Below, piece by piece: positions 46,066 through 54,689 of a stretch of DNA of 64,000 nucleotides. Position 1 is the first letter of the stretch, and each line of letters starts with the position of its first letter. The DNA lies in the NCBI GenBank assembly GCA_963799415.1, contig CAWCXI010000023.1:141360-205359 (forward strand), in the 5' to 3' direction. The translations under genes were made by a program, and so were the position numbers. Below the pieces are notes generated by a model that was not told where the DNA came from, did no database searches, and saw only the letters and a program-made list of their open reading frames with translations. The DNA is from JAMXLO01 sp963799415 (lineage in GTDB: Bacteria; Pseudomonadota; Alphaproteobacteria; Acetobacterales; Acetobacteraceae).

Positions 46066-48372
46066 ATGGCAAGTCGGTTCAATATAGGTGATGCGCCCCG
46101 GCGGCGGGAGGATGCCCGGTTCACCACCGGCCAGGGCGGTTACCTGGACGATCTGCACTTCGATGGCGTGGCGCACGCGGTGGTGCTGCGCTCGCCGCAC
46201 GCGCACGCGGTGATCGAGCGGATCGACACGACGGCGGCGCGGGCAATGCCTGGCACGCTTGCTGTGCTGACCGGCGAGGATGCGCGAGCCGACGGGCTAC
46301 AGCCCATGCGTCCGACGGTGGAAGCCAATGTGCAGACCGGGGAGAAGTTTGCCTTCGCACCGCAGCCACTGCTGGCGAGCGACAAGGTACGCCATGTCGG
46401 CGAGCCGATTGTGCTGGTCGTCGCCGAGACGCGTGCGCAAGCGCTCGATGCCGCCGAATGTGTGGTGGTCGAGTATCGGCCGCTGCCGGCGATCACTACG
46501 GCTGCCAACGCGCTTGCCTCTGGAGCACCGGAGATTTCCGCCGAGGTGCCTGGCAATGTCTGCATGGACTGGCGGTGGGGCGATGCACGTGCCGTCGACG
46601 CGGCGTTCGCAACGACCGCGCACGTCGTTTCGCTGCATCTCGACAACCACCGCATCGTCACCAATCCGATGGAGCCGCGCGGCGCGGTCGGCATGCATGA
46701 TGCGACGCAGGGTCGCTACACGCTGTATGTCTCGAGCCAGAACATCCACGGCAACCGCGACGCAACCGCGCGAGCGCTCGGAGTGCCGCCAGCCGATGTG
46801 CGGTTCATCGCGCCTGATGTCGGCGGTGGGTTCGGCGCCAAGAATTTTACTTATGCCGAGCATGCATTGGTGCTGTGGGCGGCGCGGCGCGTCGGGCGCC
46901 CGGTGAAATGGATCGCGACGCGCAGCGAGGGCTTCGTCTCGGACCACCAGGCGCGTGACCATCAGGCAGAGGCTTCGCTGGCGCTCGATGCTGACGGCAG
47001 ATTCCTGGCACTGCGGATCACCAGCGTCGCGAATATCGGCGCCTACATGGCGGGCGGTGCGGGCGCAGTGCAGACCAACCAGTATGTGCATCTGCAAGGC
47101 AGCATCTACGCGGTTCCGGCAATCGCGCTGCACGTTGTGACGGTGCTGAGCAATACCACGCCGGTCGGCGTCACGCGCGGACCTGGGTTTGCCGAGGCGG
47201 TGAATGTCATCGAACGACTGATCGATAAGGCGGCGCGGCAGTGCGGCTTCGACTGCATCGAACTGCGTCGCTGCAACATGGTGCCTGTTACGGCGATGCC
47301 GATGACCAACGCGCTTGGTTTTTCGGTGGACAGCGGCGACTTCGTTAGGACATTCGATCGCGCGCTCGCGCTGGCGGATGTCGCAGGCTTTGCCGCGCGG
47401 CGCAGTGAAAGCGAGGCACGCGGACTGCTGCGCGGCCTTGGACTTGCTTATCACATCAAGGGCACCGGTGGCTCGCCGCAAGAGAACGTCGATATCCGCT
47501 TCGAATCGGATGGCACGGTATCGCTGATCACCGGCACGCAGACTATCGGCCAGGGCCACGAGACGACATTTCCGCAGATACTGGCCGACCGTCTCGGCGT
47601 TGCGAACGAACTCATCCGGTTGCGCCAGGGCGATACCGATCTGATCCCGATGGGTGGCGGACATGGCAGCTCGCGCGCGACTTATATGGGCGGCACCGCG
47701 ATCTGGCGTGCGTCGGAGACGATCGTCGAGAAAGGACGCCGGATCGCCGTCGATGTGCTGGAGGCGGCGGAGGTGGATATCGACTTCGCTGACGGTCACT
47801 TTGCAGTTGTCGGCACCAACCGCTCGATATCGCTGCTGGATGTGGCGGCGCGGGCACGCGAGGCTGGCGCGCCAATCGACACCTATCACGCATGGACGCG
47901 CGAGCACATGACCTTCCCCAACGGGACGCACGTGGTGGAGGTTGAGATCGATCGCGACACTGGCTGCGTCGCACTGGTTCGGCTGACCGCGGTGGACGAT
48001 TACGGCGTTCTGGTGAACCCTATGATCGTCGCCGGACAGGCACATGGCGCGATTGCACAGGGTGTCGGGCAGGCGCTGCTGGAACATGCAGTCTACGATG
48101 CGCGATCGGGCCAGTTGCTGGCGGGGTCTTTCATGGACTACGCGATGCCACGAGCCGACGACCTGCCGCCGTTCTTGCTGGAGTTCAGCGGCACGCGCTG
48201 CACCACCAATCCACTCGGCGTGAAGGGCTGCGGGGAGGCCGGCGCAGTTGCAATGCTGCCGGCGATCGGCAATGCGATCGTCGACGCGCTGGCGCCGCTC
48301 GGTGTCACGCAGTTCGATGGACCGGCGACGCCGCTCCGTGTGTGGCAGGCGATGCGTGGGATGCGTCAGTAA
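46066..48372 (+). CDS. Xanthine dehydrogenase family molybdopterin-binding (large) subunit, CoxL-like
   Basis: A 768-residue molybdenum hydroxylase large subunit. It has NIGDAPRRREDARFTTGQGGYLDD at the N-terminus, the molybdopterin loop APDVGGGFGAKNF, and the active-site Glu region PLGVKGCGEAGAVAMLPAIGNA. The active-site loop AYxCS-x-R of true CO dehydrogenase is not seen, so it is not a CO oxidiser. The family normally works with FAD and iron-sulfur subunits; neither is encoded next to it. A palindromic repeat follows. Confidence 0.88.
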   Translation: MASRFNIGDAPRRREDARFTTGQGGYLDDLHFDGVAHAVVLRSPHAHAVIERIDTTAARAMPGTLAVLTGEDARADGLQPMRPTVEANVQTGEKFAFAPQPLLASDKVRHVGEPIVLVVAETRAQALDAAECVVVEYRPLPAITTAANALASGAPEISAEVPGNVCMDWRWGDARAVDAAFATTAHVVSLHLDNHRIVTNPMEPRGAVGMHDATQGRYTLYVSSQNIHGNRDATARALGVPPADVRFIAPDVGGGFGAKNFTYAEHALVLWAARRVGRPVKWIATRSEGFVSDHQARDHQAEASLALDADGRFLALRITSVANIGAYMAGGAGAVQTNQYVHLQGSIYAVPAIALHVVTVLSNTTPVGVTRGPGFAEAVNVIERLIDKAARQCGFDCIELRRCNMVPVTAMPMTNALGFSVDSGDFVRTFDRALALADVAGFAARRSESEARGLLRGLGLAYHIKGTGGSPQENVDIRFESDGTVSLITGTQTIGQGHETTFPQILADRLGVANELIRLRQGDTDLIPMGGGHGSSRATYMGGTAIWRASETIVEKGRRIAVDVLEAAEVDIDFADGHFAVVGTNRSISLLDVAARAREAGAPIDTYHAWTREHMTFPNGTHVVEVEIDRDTGCVALVRLTAVDDYGVLVNPMIVAGQAHGAIAQGVGQALLEHAVYDARSGQLLAGSFMDYAMPRADDLPPFLLEFSGTRCTTNPLGVKGCGEAGAVAMLPAIGNAIVDALAPLGVTQFDGPATPLRVWQAMRGMRQ

Positions 48373-48397
48373 CGTATCGCGGCGCTACGGCGGTCCG

Positions 48398-48486
48398 TGT
48401 CATTGCGAGCGCAGCGAAGCAATCTCCAGCGCAATGTGTGCACTCACGGTGGGGATTGCCGCGTCGCTGCGCTCCTCGCAATGACA
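48398..48486. repeat. Palindromic dispersed repeat, copy 2 of 3
   Basis: An 89-bp imperfect palindrome from TGTCATTGCGAGCGCAGCG to CGCTCCTCGCAATGACA, in the 127-base gap between two convergent genes, 25 bases after the molybdenum hydroxylase stop. It is homologous to the copies at 10481 and 59521. Confidence 0.88.
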
Positions 48487-48499
48487 GGTCGTCGCGGGT

Positions 48500-49354
48500 C
48501 TAATCGTTTACGGCGCGGATGATCGCTGCCCAGCGGTCCAGCACCGGCAGGATCGTGTCCGCCTTCTCCGACGGCAGGCTGGTGGAGACGCGGTTCACGC
48601 CCAGGTCGCGATAGCGCTTGATCAGATCGCTATCCTCCGTCTGGCCGCCGATCGAGATGTCGAAGTGGTTCGGTTCGCGTCCAGCCTCTGCGGCCATCTG
48701 ACGGAAGCGCGGGATCAGGTCGGTCAGTGGCGTCGCTGATGCCGAAGTAATCTGCGGCATCCAGCCGTCGCCGTAACGCACCGCGCGACGCGCGCTGTAC
48801 GGGAACGCGCCGCCGACCAGAATCGGTGGGTGCGGCTTCTGCACCGGCTTCGGCCAGGTCTGCATCGGTCCGAAATCGACAAGCTCGCCGTGATACTCGG
48901 CGGTGTCCTGCGTCCAGATCGCCTTCATCGCCTCGATGCGTTCGCGCGCCAGCTTGTGGCGCGTTTTAAAGTTGGTCCCGTGGTTCTCCATCTCGTCCTG
49001 GTTCCAGCCGTCGCCGACGCCGAACACAAAGCGCCCACCGGACACCTGATCGATCGAGGCCACCAGCTTCGCAGTCTGGATCGGATCGCGTTGCGCGATC
49101 AGGCAGACACCGGTGCCAATCTTGAGTGTCGTCGTCGCGGCCGCCGCCATGCTGAGAGTGACGAACGGATCCATCACATCGTAGTAGCGCTTCGGCAGAT
49201 CGCCGCCGAGTACGAAGGGCGTCTTGCGCGACAGCGGAATGTGCGAGTGCTCTGGTGCCCAGACGATGTCGAAGCCACGCTGCTCCAGCGCAGTGGCAAG
49301 TTCTGCCGGAGTCATCGAGTAGTCGGTGAAGAACATCGAGGCGCCGAATTTCAT
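48500..49354 (-). CDS. LLM-class F420-type oxidoreductase (TIGR03619-like)
   Basis: A 284-residue luciferase-like TIM barrel. It begins MKFGASMFFTDYSMTPAELATALEQRGFDIVWAPEHSHIP and contains GTGVCLIAQRDPIQTAKLVASIDQVSGGRF and GVGDGWNQDEMENHGT. The family includes F420- and FMN-dependent enzymes; the cofactor cannot be decided. ATG 49354 begins the conserved core. It reads with, and lies 10 bases downstream of, the lactonase-like gene, so they form an operon. Confidence 0.87.
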   Translation of the reverse strand: MKFGASMFFTDYSMTPAELATALEQRGFDIVWAPEHSHIPLSRKTPFVLGGDLPKRYYDVMDPFVTLSMAAAATTTLKIGTGVCLIAQRDPIQTAKLVASIDQVSGGRFVFGVGDGWNQDEMENHGTNFKTRHKLARERIEAMKAIWTQDTAEYHGELVDFGPMQTWPKPVQKPHPPILVGGAFPYSARRAVRYGDGWMPQITSASATPLTDLIPRFRQMAAEAGREPNHFDISIGGQTEDSDLIKRYRDLGVNRVSTSLPSEKADTILPVLDRWAAIIRAVND

Positions 49355-49364
49355 GGCCGTGGTC

Positions 49365-50465
49365 CTATGCTGCGTGTTCCACCATCCCCATCCACCACAT
49401 TGTGCGCTGACCCACATCGATATCGTAGGCGCGCGCGAAGTCCAGGCGGCCGTCATCGGCAATGCGAAACAGCGACAGCACGGCGCCAGTAATGTGCGCC
49501 ACGGCCATCAGCCGCCCGCTGGGATCGATATGGAAGGTGCGCGGGTGCACGCCGTGCGTGTCGATGTGCTGGATCAGGTTTGGCTCGCCGGTTGACTGGT
49601 CGATCGCGAAGACCGCCAGCGAGTTCTCGCCGTCCGCATTGGCGGCGCGGTTGGCGACATAGACCGTGCGGCCGTTGGGGTGCACATGCACCGTGCCGAC
49701 GGCCTGCCGAGTGGTGGCTGGGCGACCGAGCGTCGGCTTGCGGAAGCGCGGCGTCGGCGACAGGGCGCCGCCGGAAAGCTCGAACAGGTCGAGCGCATTC
49801 TGGCGTTCCAGCGACACATAGACCCACGGCTTCGACGGATGGAAATCCAGGTGCCGCGGGCCGAACCCATAGCCGCCGTCGGGCGCGATCGAGACCTCGT
49901 TGCTCAGAACACCGTTGCCGAAGTCGAACACCTGCAAAGCGCCGGGTTCCTCCGGCTTGCCGTCGGCGGCATCGTGGCCGCGAGTGACCAGGATGACCTG
50001 GCGGTTGTCGGGTGTCGCCCGCACCTGATGTGCGAAGATCCCCGGATCGATCGCCCCCGACTGCGCGACCTCGTCGCCCAACGTGCCGTCAGAATCGATG
50101 CGATACACACGGATCGCGCTGGGATTGTTGAATGCGACCAGGACGAACTGCGAAGGAATGTCGGTCGCCATGTGGATCGGCCGCGTCGGCAGGCGGATCG
50201 ATGCGCCATGCAAACTGAGCGCGCCGGTCGCTGGATCGATCGCCAATGCGGTCACGTGGTGCGCGTTTCCGGCTGCCCCCATGCCCGACGCGCTGTCGCT
50301 GGTGGCGACATAAAGAAAGCGCCGCGAGGCATGCGGCCAGGCATACTGCACGTTCGCCGGCAGGCTGACCGTGCCACGGCGCGTCAGCGCTGCGGCAGCC
50401 ACATCCACATCGTATTGCGTCACCTCCGGTCCGACATTGGCATACAGCGAAACCTTGTTCGACAC
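49365..50465 (-). CDS. Beta-propeller (6-phosphogluconolactonase-like) family protein
   Basis: A 366-residue seven-bladed propeller of the lactonase family (PF10282). Blade motifs include YAWPHASRRFLYVATSDS, GTVHVHPNGRTVYVANRAANADGENSLAVFAIDQSTGE and HPRTFHIDPSGRLMAVAH. No signal peptide is visible. GGGAGG touches an ATG at 50471 but is six bases before the in-frame GTG at 50465, so I favour the GTG. It could hydrolyse a lactone made by a neighbouring oxidoreductase; the operon partner is the TIGR03619-like enzyme. Confidence 0.82.
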   Translation of the reverse strand: MSNKVSLYANVGPEVTQYDVDVAAAALTRRGTVSLPANVQYAWPHASRRFLYVATSDSASGMGAAGNAHHVTALAIDPATGALSLHGASIRLPTRPIHMATDIPSQFVLVAFNNPSAIRVYRIDSDGTLGDEVAQSGAIDPGIFAHQVRATPDNRQVILVTRGHDAADGKPEEPGALQVFDFGNGVLSNEVSIAPDGGYGFGPRHLDFHPSKPWVYVSLERQNALDLFELSGGALSPTPRFRKPTLGRPATTRQAVGTVHVHPNGRTVYVANRAANADGENSLAVFAIDQSTGEPNLIQHIDTHGVHPRTFHIDPSGRLMAVAHITGAVLSLFRIADDGRLDFARAYDIDVGQRTMWWMGMVEHAA

Positions 50466-50549
50466 GTTCATCCTCCCGCGGTTGGACCACGATCTCGTCG
50501 CATGCTGCGCGGGCTTCGCCGGTTCGGCAAATGGTGCGGCGGGGGTCGC

Positions 50550-50578
50550 TCGACGAACGTGGTTCGATGCGCTATAGT
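50550..50578 (+). promoter_or_regulatory. Probable sigma-70 promoter upstream of the asd leader
   Basis: TCGACG, a 17-base spacer, then TATAGT. The -10 is near consensus and the -35 matches at four of six positions. The expected start site is near 50585, the first base of a short leader reading frame. Confidence 0.55.
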
Positions 50579-50584
50579 GTTTAT

Positions 50585-50716
50585 ATGTCCCGCCTCGTAA
50601 ACAAGCGCACGACGAACTGGAAGCCCTTCGGCCGGGCGTCTTGGACGTGCGCATGTTGACGGCAGCGACATAGCACAATCCAAGGCCCCGCCGGCACCGG
50701 ACGGGGCCTTTGCTTT
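50585..50716 (+). ncRNA. Candidate leader RNA with short peptide and terminator, upstream of asd
   Basis: The predicted transcript begins at an ATG (leaderless) that opens a 24-codon frame, MSRLVNKRTTNWKPFGRASW followed by TCAC and a stop at 50657-50659. An intrinsic terminator follows (50682-50716). The peptide contains the run NKRTTNWK, in which six of eight residues belong to the aspartate family whose synthesis passes through Asd. This layout fits a translation-controlled attenuator of asd or a stand-alone small RNA. No homologue was recognised and no antiterminator fold could be confirmed by eye. Confidence 0.45.
50682..50716 (+). terminator. Intrinsic terminator between leader and asd
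   Basis: AAGGCCCCG and CGGGGCCTT form a perfect 9-bp stem with an 11-base loop, followed by TTGCTTT. It lies 44 bases before the asd start, a position expected for an attenuator. Confidence 0.75.
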
Positions 50717-50760
50717 CTCAGGCACTCGTCCTCCGGCCCAACGAACGGAGCGCATGTGTC

Positions 50761-51777
50761 ATGAGCCTGCACCATCCCACCGTCGCCATCGTCGGCGCCA
50801 CCGGCGCAGTCGGCGGCGAACTCATCGGCTGCCTGGAGAGCCGCGACTTCCCACTGGAACGGCTGCGCCTGTTCGCATCCGGCCGATCGGCGGGACGCAA
50901 GTTGCTGTTCCGCGGCCAGGGCGTCACGGTGGAGGAACTGAACGAGGACAGCTTTCCCGGCGTCGATATCGCGCTGTTCTCGGCTGGCAGCACCGTGTCG
51001 CGACGGTTCGCGCCGATCGCCGTGCGGCAAGGCGCGGTGGTGGTCGACAACTCCTCGGCGTTTCGCATGGAGCCCGGCGTCCCGTTGGTGGTGCCCGAAG
51101 TAAACCCGGGCGCGATCACGCGCCATATCGGCATCATCGCCAATCCGAACTGCGTGGCGATCGTGGCCGTGGTGCCGCTCTGGCCGCTGCATCGGCACAA
51201 TCGCATTCGACGGGTGATCGCTGCCACGTATCAGGCGGCGTCCGGCGCGGGGGCCGCGGCGATGGAGGAACTCCGCGCCTCGACTGCAGCCTATCTTCAA
51301 GGCGCGGCATATCAGCATCGGGTGCTGGCGCATCCCTACGCCTTCAATCTGTTCAGCCATGACACGAAGGTCGACCCGGCGAGCGGCTACAACGAAGAAG
51401 AGACCAAGGTCATGCGAGAACTCCGCAAGATCATGGAGGAGCCGGAGTTGCGCATCGGCGTGACATGCGTGCGGGTGCCGGTTCTGCGGGCACATTCGAT
51501 CGCGCTGACCGTCGAGTTCGAGCAACCAATCGAACCGGATGCAGCGCGCGAGGTGCTGGCGTCCGCGCCAGGTGTGCGCATTGTCGACGATGCAGCGGGC
51601 AACCACTTTCCGATGCCAAACGAGGCGTCGGGACAGGACGATGTCCTGGTGGGACGCATCAGGCATGACGCGAGCGATTCGTCGGGCCGTTCGCTGGCGT
51701 TGTTCGTGGCGGGCGATCAGTTGCTGAAAGGAGCCGCACTGAACGCGGTGCAGATCGCCGAACAACTCGTCGGGTAG
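50761..51777 (+). CDS. asd: Aspartate-semialdehyde dehydrogenase
   Basis: A 338-residue ASADH, which reduces aspartyl phosphate to the semialdehyde for lysine, threonine, methionine and diaminopimelate synthesis. The NADP motif is VAIVGATGAVGGELIGCL; the catalytic Cys is residue 131 (IANPNCVAIV), followed by ATYQAASGAGAAAMEEL and the catalytic His region near RVPVLRAHSIALTVEFE. The usual Cys-Ser-Thr is Cys-Val-Ala here, a minor variation. It is preceded by a leader with terminator and followed by a strong hairpin, so it is probably monocistronic and attenuated. Confidence 0.93.
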   Translation: MSLHHPTVAIVGATGAVGGELIGCLESRDFPLERLRLFASGRSAGRKLLFRGQGVTVEELNEDSFPGVDIALFSAGSTVSRRFAPIAVRQGAVVVDNSSAFRMEPGVPLVVPEVNPGAITRHIGIIANPNCVAIVAVVPLWPLHRHNRIRRVIAATYQAASGAGAAAMEELRASTAAYLQGAAYQHRVLAHPYAFNLFSHDTKVDPASGYNEEETKVMRELRKIMEEPELRIGVTCVRVPVLRAHSIALTVEFEQPIEPDAAREVLASAPGVRIVDDAAGNHFPMPNEASGQDDVLVGRIRHDASDSSGRSLALFVAGDQLLKGAALNAVQIAEQLVG

Positions 51778-51784
51778 CGACACT

Positions 51785-51823
51785 TCTCCGCGATGGCAGG
51801 ATTTGGCTTGGCCATCGCGGAGA
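51785..51823. terminator. 13-bp hairpin after asd
   Basis: TCTCCGCGATGGC and GCCATCGCGGAGA pair perfectly around a 13-base loop, 8 bases after the asd stop. No T tract follows. Confidence 0.7.
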
Positions 51824-52139
51824 CGCTCATGCCACCGTCACGGCAACGGGCAGGACTCAGCGTTCATGCCCCAATGATGGGTCTGGGTGACGAAGCCAGA
51901 TCCAGCTGGAGGAGAACGTGGCGGTGGAGGAAACTCTTGCTGCCGCTCCGGGTACGGGCGCAGTGATCGGTCCACTGGAGGCGCAGTATCTAGCACATCT
52001 CTAATCGGCGCGCACGTAATCGCATACTTGATTGTTTCAGTCAGTCATCGAGCCGATGAGTTCCTGGATCATTCGCAACTCAGTGCTCGGTATGACTCTG
52101 CTGACGGTCAGGTCTATTGGTAATACCAATGCCCGCTGA
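51824..52139. other. Intergenic region before the mobile-element cluster
   Basis: About 315 bases with no supported gene. Base composition becomes less GC-rich towards 52000-52140, where the IS630 remnant begins. Two short plus-strand frames have atypical composition and were not accepted. Confidence 0.45.
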
Positions 52140-52313
52140 TCAGAACCTATGTGCCCAATCTCGAAGACCGATGGACATGATGGTCCACGGCTGATCGACG
52201 AGTTTGTTCCAGGCATCGCAACAGTGGTCGAGGATATTGTCGTAGGAGAAGAACACGCGGTTGGAGAGCCAGTTGTCGCGGACGAATTGCCAGATGTTCT
52301 CCACCGGGTTGAG
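52140..52313 (-). pseudogene. IS630 family transposase, C-terminal fragment
   Basis: Read on the minus strand it gives NPVENIWQFVRDNWLSNRVF followed by a tail ending in DWAHRF and a stop, the C-terminal end of a DDE_3/IS630 transposase including the catalytic Glu of NPVENIW. It is the downstream part of the gene whose upstream part lies at 53855-54588; the IS110-type element is inserted between PYSPEL and NPVEN. Joining the flanks with one copy of the shared TGAG restores LPPYSPELNPVENIW exactly. Confidence 0.85.
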
Positions 52314-52387
52314 ATCCCATGGGGAGTGGATAGCGGCCCGCTCCCAGGCAGAGTGAGGTTGCTTCCACCCTCACTTCGGAGACGATC

Positions 52388-53544
52388 ATGCAAAGCATCG
52401 TCCCTCGACATGACAAGCCGGCCGCCATCCGCATCGATCTTGGCGCAATCTTTGTGTCATTAGAACTGAGCCGCTCGATCTGGCTGGTTACGTCGCTCTC
52501 GCCAGGATCGGGTGGAAAAATGTCAAAACATGCGGTGTCGTTGCCGGCTTGCTGAGACGACTTTTCGAGCTCAAGGAGAAGGCCCGGCGGCGAATGAGAA
52601 AGGACTTTCCGATCGTGGTGATCCAGGAGGCGGGACTGGATGGGTTCTGGATTCACCGGGTGTTGGAACAGGAAGGCATTGAGAGCCATGTCGTCGACCC
52701 GGCCTCGATTATGACCTCGCGTCGACCCCGGCGCGCGAAGACCGACCGGATCGACGGTGAAGCACTGGTGCGGGCTCTGCTGGCGCATCAGCGCGGGGAG
52801 CCTCGGGTCTGTGCGATGGTGCGTGTACCGACGCCGGAGGAGGAAGATCGTCGTCGGGTGTCGCGCGAGCTGAAGGCATTGACGGCCGAACGGGTCCGAC
52901 ATGTCAATCGAGTGAAGGGTCTTCTGTTTGCGCAAGGCGTCTCGGGATACGAGCCGCTGCGCCGCGACCGGCGTGCGCAACTGGAACAGCTCCAGACTGG
53001 TGATGGTCGTCCACTGCCGGACCACATGAAGCGACAAATCAGTCGCGAGCTCGATCGGCTGGAGCTGCTTCTTGAGCAGATCAAGGCTGTGGCAGCAGAG
53101 CGAGACGTCTTGCTTGTGTCGGCAGCGGAGGACACCGTCCCGGCACCGGCAAAGCTGTTGTTGGCCTTGAAGGGTATTGGCCCGGACTTCGCAAGCGTGC
53201 TCTGGCAAGAAGGACTGTTCCGCCATTTTGATAATCGCCGGCAAGTGGCCGCGTATGCTGGATTGGCACCGACGCCGTGGAAAAGTGGCTCCGTCGACCG
53301 CGAACAGGGGGTTTCTAAGTCCGGAAACCCCAGGCTGCGAACCACCATGGTGCAACTTGCCTGGCTGTGGCTACGACACCAGCCGGATTCGGCACTCAGC
53401 CGTTGGTTCCACCAGCGGGTCGGCATGAATGGTCGCATCCGCAAGACAATGATCACCGCTTTGGCCCGAAAGCTCCTCGTTGCACTTTGGAAATACGCAA
53501 CCGCCGGTGTCGTCATCGAGGGGGCGACGATGAAAACCGCCTGA
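52388..53544 (+). pseudogene. IS110 family DEDD transposase, one frameshift near 52535
   Basis: About 385 residues. The first frame starts at ATG 52388 (MQSIVPRHDKPAAIRIDLGA, then IFVSLELSRSIWLVTSLSPG) and ends in a stop soon after KMSKHAVS. Assuming one missing base near 52535, it continues as GVVAGLLRRLFELKEKARRR, VVIQEAGLDGFWIHRVLE and AKTDRIDGEALVRALL (RuvC-like acidic residues). The C-terminal Tnp20 domain with LLALKGIGPDFASVLWQEG and the catalytic Ser region (GSVDREQGVSKSGN) follows. The rest is intact. Either the copy is recently inactivated or the base was lost in sequencing. Confidence 0.85.
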
Positions 53545-53589
53545 TCAGCGCGCGCAACGCAAATCCCCATCTACCGGGGTCTGATCAGT

Positions 53590-53800
53590 CCCGGCAGATC
53601 CGGGTGGGCGACCGAACCCCGAACTTGGCCTAAACAGCCGCGGTTGAGAATGGTCTCGCCCACCCGAGCCTTGCCCGCCGTAGGCGGGATATTGGTGCCG
53701 CGCTTGTTTTGACGCGGACCGTATGTGAGTTTGATCGAGCTCGGCAACGAGCCGCGTCATGTCGAATGGCTCGGACCTCGGATCTGATACTGTCGTCGGA
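53590..53800 (+). ncRNA. Candidate bridge/seek RNA of the IS110-type element
   Basis: The 3' noncoding region contains an 11-bp stem CGGGTGGGCGA (53601-53611) with TCGCCCACCCG (53656-53666). It encloses a 44-base loop holding CCCGAACT (53618-53625) and GGTTGAG (53642-53648). The rebuilt target read on the minus strand is CACCGGAACTCAACCCGG: the first segment matches CCGGAACT at 7 of 8 and the second is the exact complement of CTCAACC; they overlap at CT. Downstream, GACGCGG/CCGCGTC (53711-53717, 53752-53758) encloses ATGTGAG (53723-53729), and GGATCT follows at 53780-53785; these match the element's joined ends GGGATCTCACATGG, again around CT. A hairpin CCCGCC-GTA-GGCGGG (53674-53688) lies between. 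Confidence 0.6.
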
Positions 53801-53854
53801 GTACGAAGCCATGACGCCGTAAGCAAGAATTCCCTTGAATTTAAACCCCCCATG

Positions 53855-54588
53855 TGAGTTCCGGTGAATAGGGCGGCAAATGCAGCAGGCTGATGTTGTG
53901 CGGGAGGTGCAACTGCCCGCCGAGCCGATGCCACCCGGCGCGATCCAGCAGCAGGACGGCATGCGCGCCAGCCGTGACATGGCGGCTGATCTCAACCAGA
54001 TGCAGGTTCATGGCCTCGGCATTGGCCTCAGGCAGGACAAGGGCGGCGCCGGCGCCGCGCGCCGGACAGATCGCGCCGAAGATACAGGCCCAATCGTAGC
54101 GTTGATCGCGCGGCGCCGCCGGCCGTGTGCCCTGTTCCGCCCAGATGTAGGTCAGGCTGCCTTGCTGGCCGATACGTGCTTCATCCTGCCACCAGAGCTC
54201 GATCGGCTTGCCCCAGGCCTCGGGCGGGATGGCGTCAGCGACCAGTGTGGCAAAGTTTTTTTATGCGCCTCGTGTGCCAAGCTATCCGCCTGCGGGTGAC
54301 GCGGGCGCACCGAGAGGTGCCGGAAGCCGAGCCGATGCAATAGGTGCACCACCGCCGTGCGGGCGGTCGAATAGACCACCGACACCCTGCACTGTTGTAG
54401 CGGTGAACCCAGTCTCGCAGCGTTTGGCGATCCATACCCGACTGACGCGCCGCCTGCTCTCGGCCATGTCCCTCCAGCAGCAGCGCTATCGCCAGCATCC
54501 GACGCGCTGCGTCGGCGTCCTTCGTGCGAGCAGCCTCCCGGCGCAGATCGGAAGGCGTCAACTCCAGCCGCGCGATCTTCACCGTCAT
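53855..54588 (-). pseudogene. IS630 family transposase, N-terminal part, interrupted and internally deleted
   Basis: From ATG 54588 the frame gives a helix-turn-helix start (LTPSDLRREAARTKDADAARR, MDRQTLRDWVHRYNSAG). A deletion then removes the rest of the DNA-binding region and the text resumes at HLLHRLGFRHLSVRPRHPQAD. A run of seven A (near 54260) shifts the frame into the catalytic domain ELWWQDEARIGQQGSLTYIW ... LLLDRAGWHR ... LPPYSPEL, where the IS110-type element interrupts it. Slippage at A runs is programmed in some IS630 elements, so that shift alone may not be decay; the deletion and the insertion are. Confidence 0.8.
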
Positions 54589-54689
54589 CGCCGTCCTGCT
54601 CCGCTTGGCGACAACCCAACGAATCACGCCAATCCGAGCCGCTCCAATTCACACCTGAGTCAACTCAACAGGCCGCTGGTGAGTAAGAC

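Larger units (their letters stand above)
52314..53858 (+). mobile_element. IS110/IS1111-type insertion sequence inside IS630
   Basis: Both ends can be set exactly because the interrupted IS630 gene can be rebuilt. TGAG occurs at both junctions (52310-52313 and 53855-53858), leaving an element of about 1545 bp with no target duplication beyond this shared core. A subterminal inverted repeat CATGGGG is at 52318-52324 and, as CCCCATG, at 53848-53854. Noncoding DNA is 74 bases on the left and 314 bases on the right of the transposase, the arrangement of IS1111-group elements. Confidence 0.82.

Noticed and set aside
46297..48087. A 596-codon minus-strand frame
   Set aside because: It lies opposite the molybdenum hydroxylase subunit, whose cofactor motifs are unmistakable; the antisense text is not protein-like.
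50581..51783. A 400-codon minus-strand frame
   Set aside because: It is the shadow of asd and runs through the leader terminator.
51887..52123. Possible small plus-strand gene upstream of the IS cluster
   Set aside because: It is rich in Gly and Ser with no ribosome site, no family resemblance, and lies in decayed DNA next to an IS630 end.
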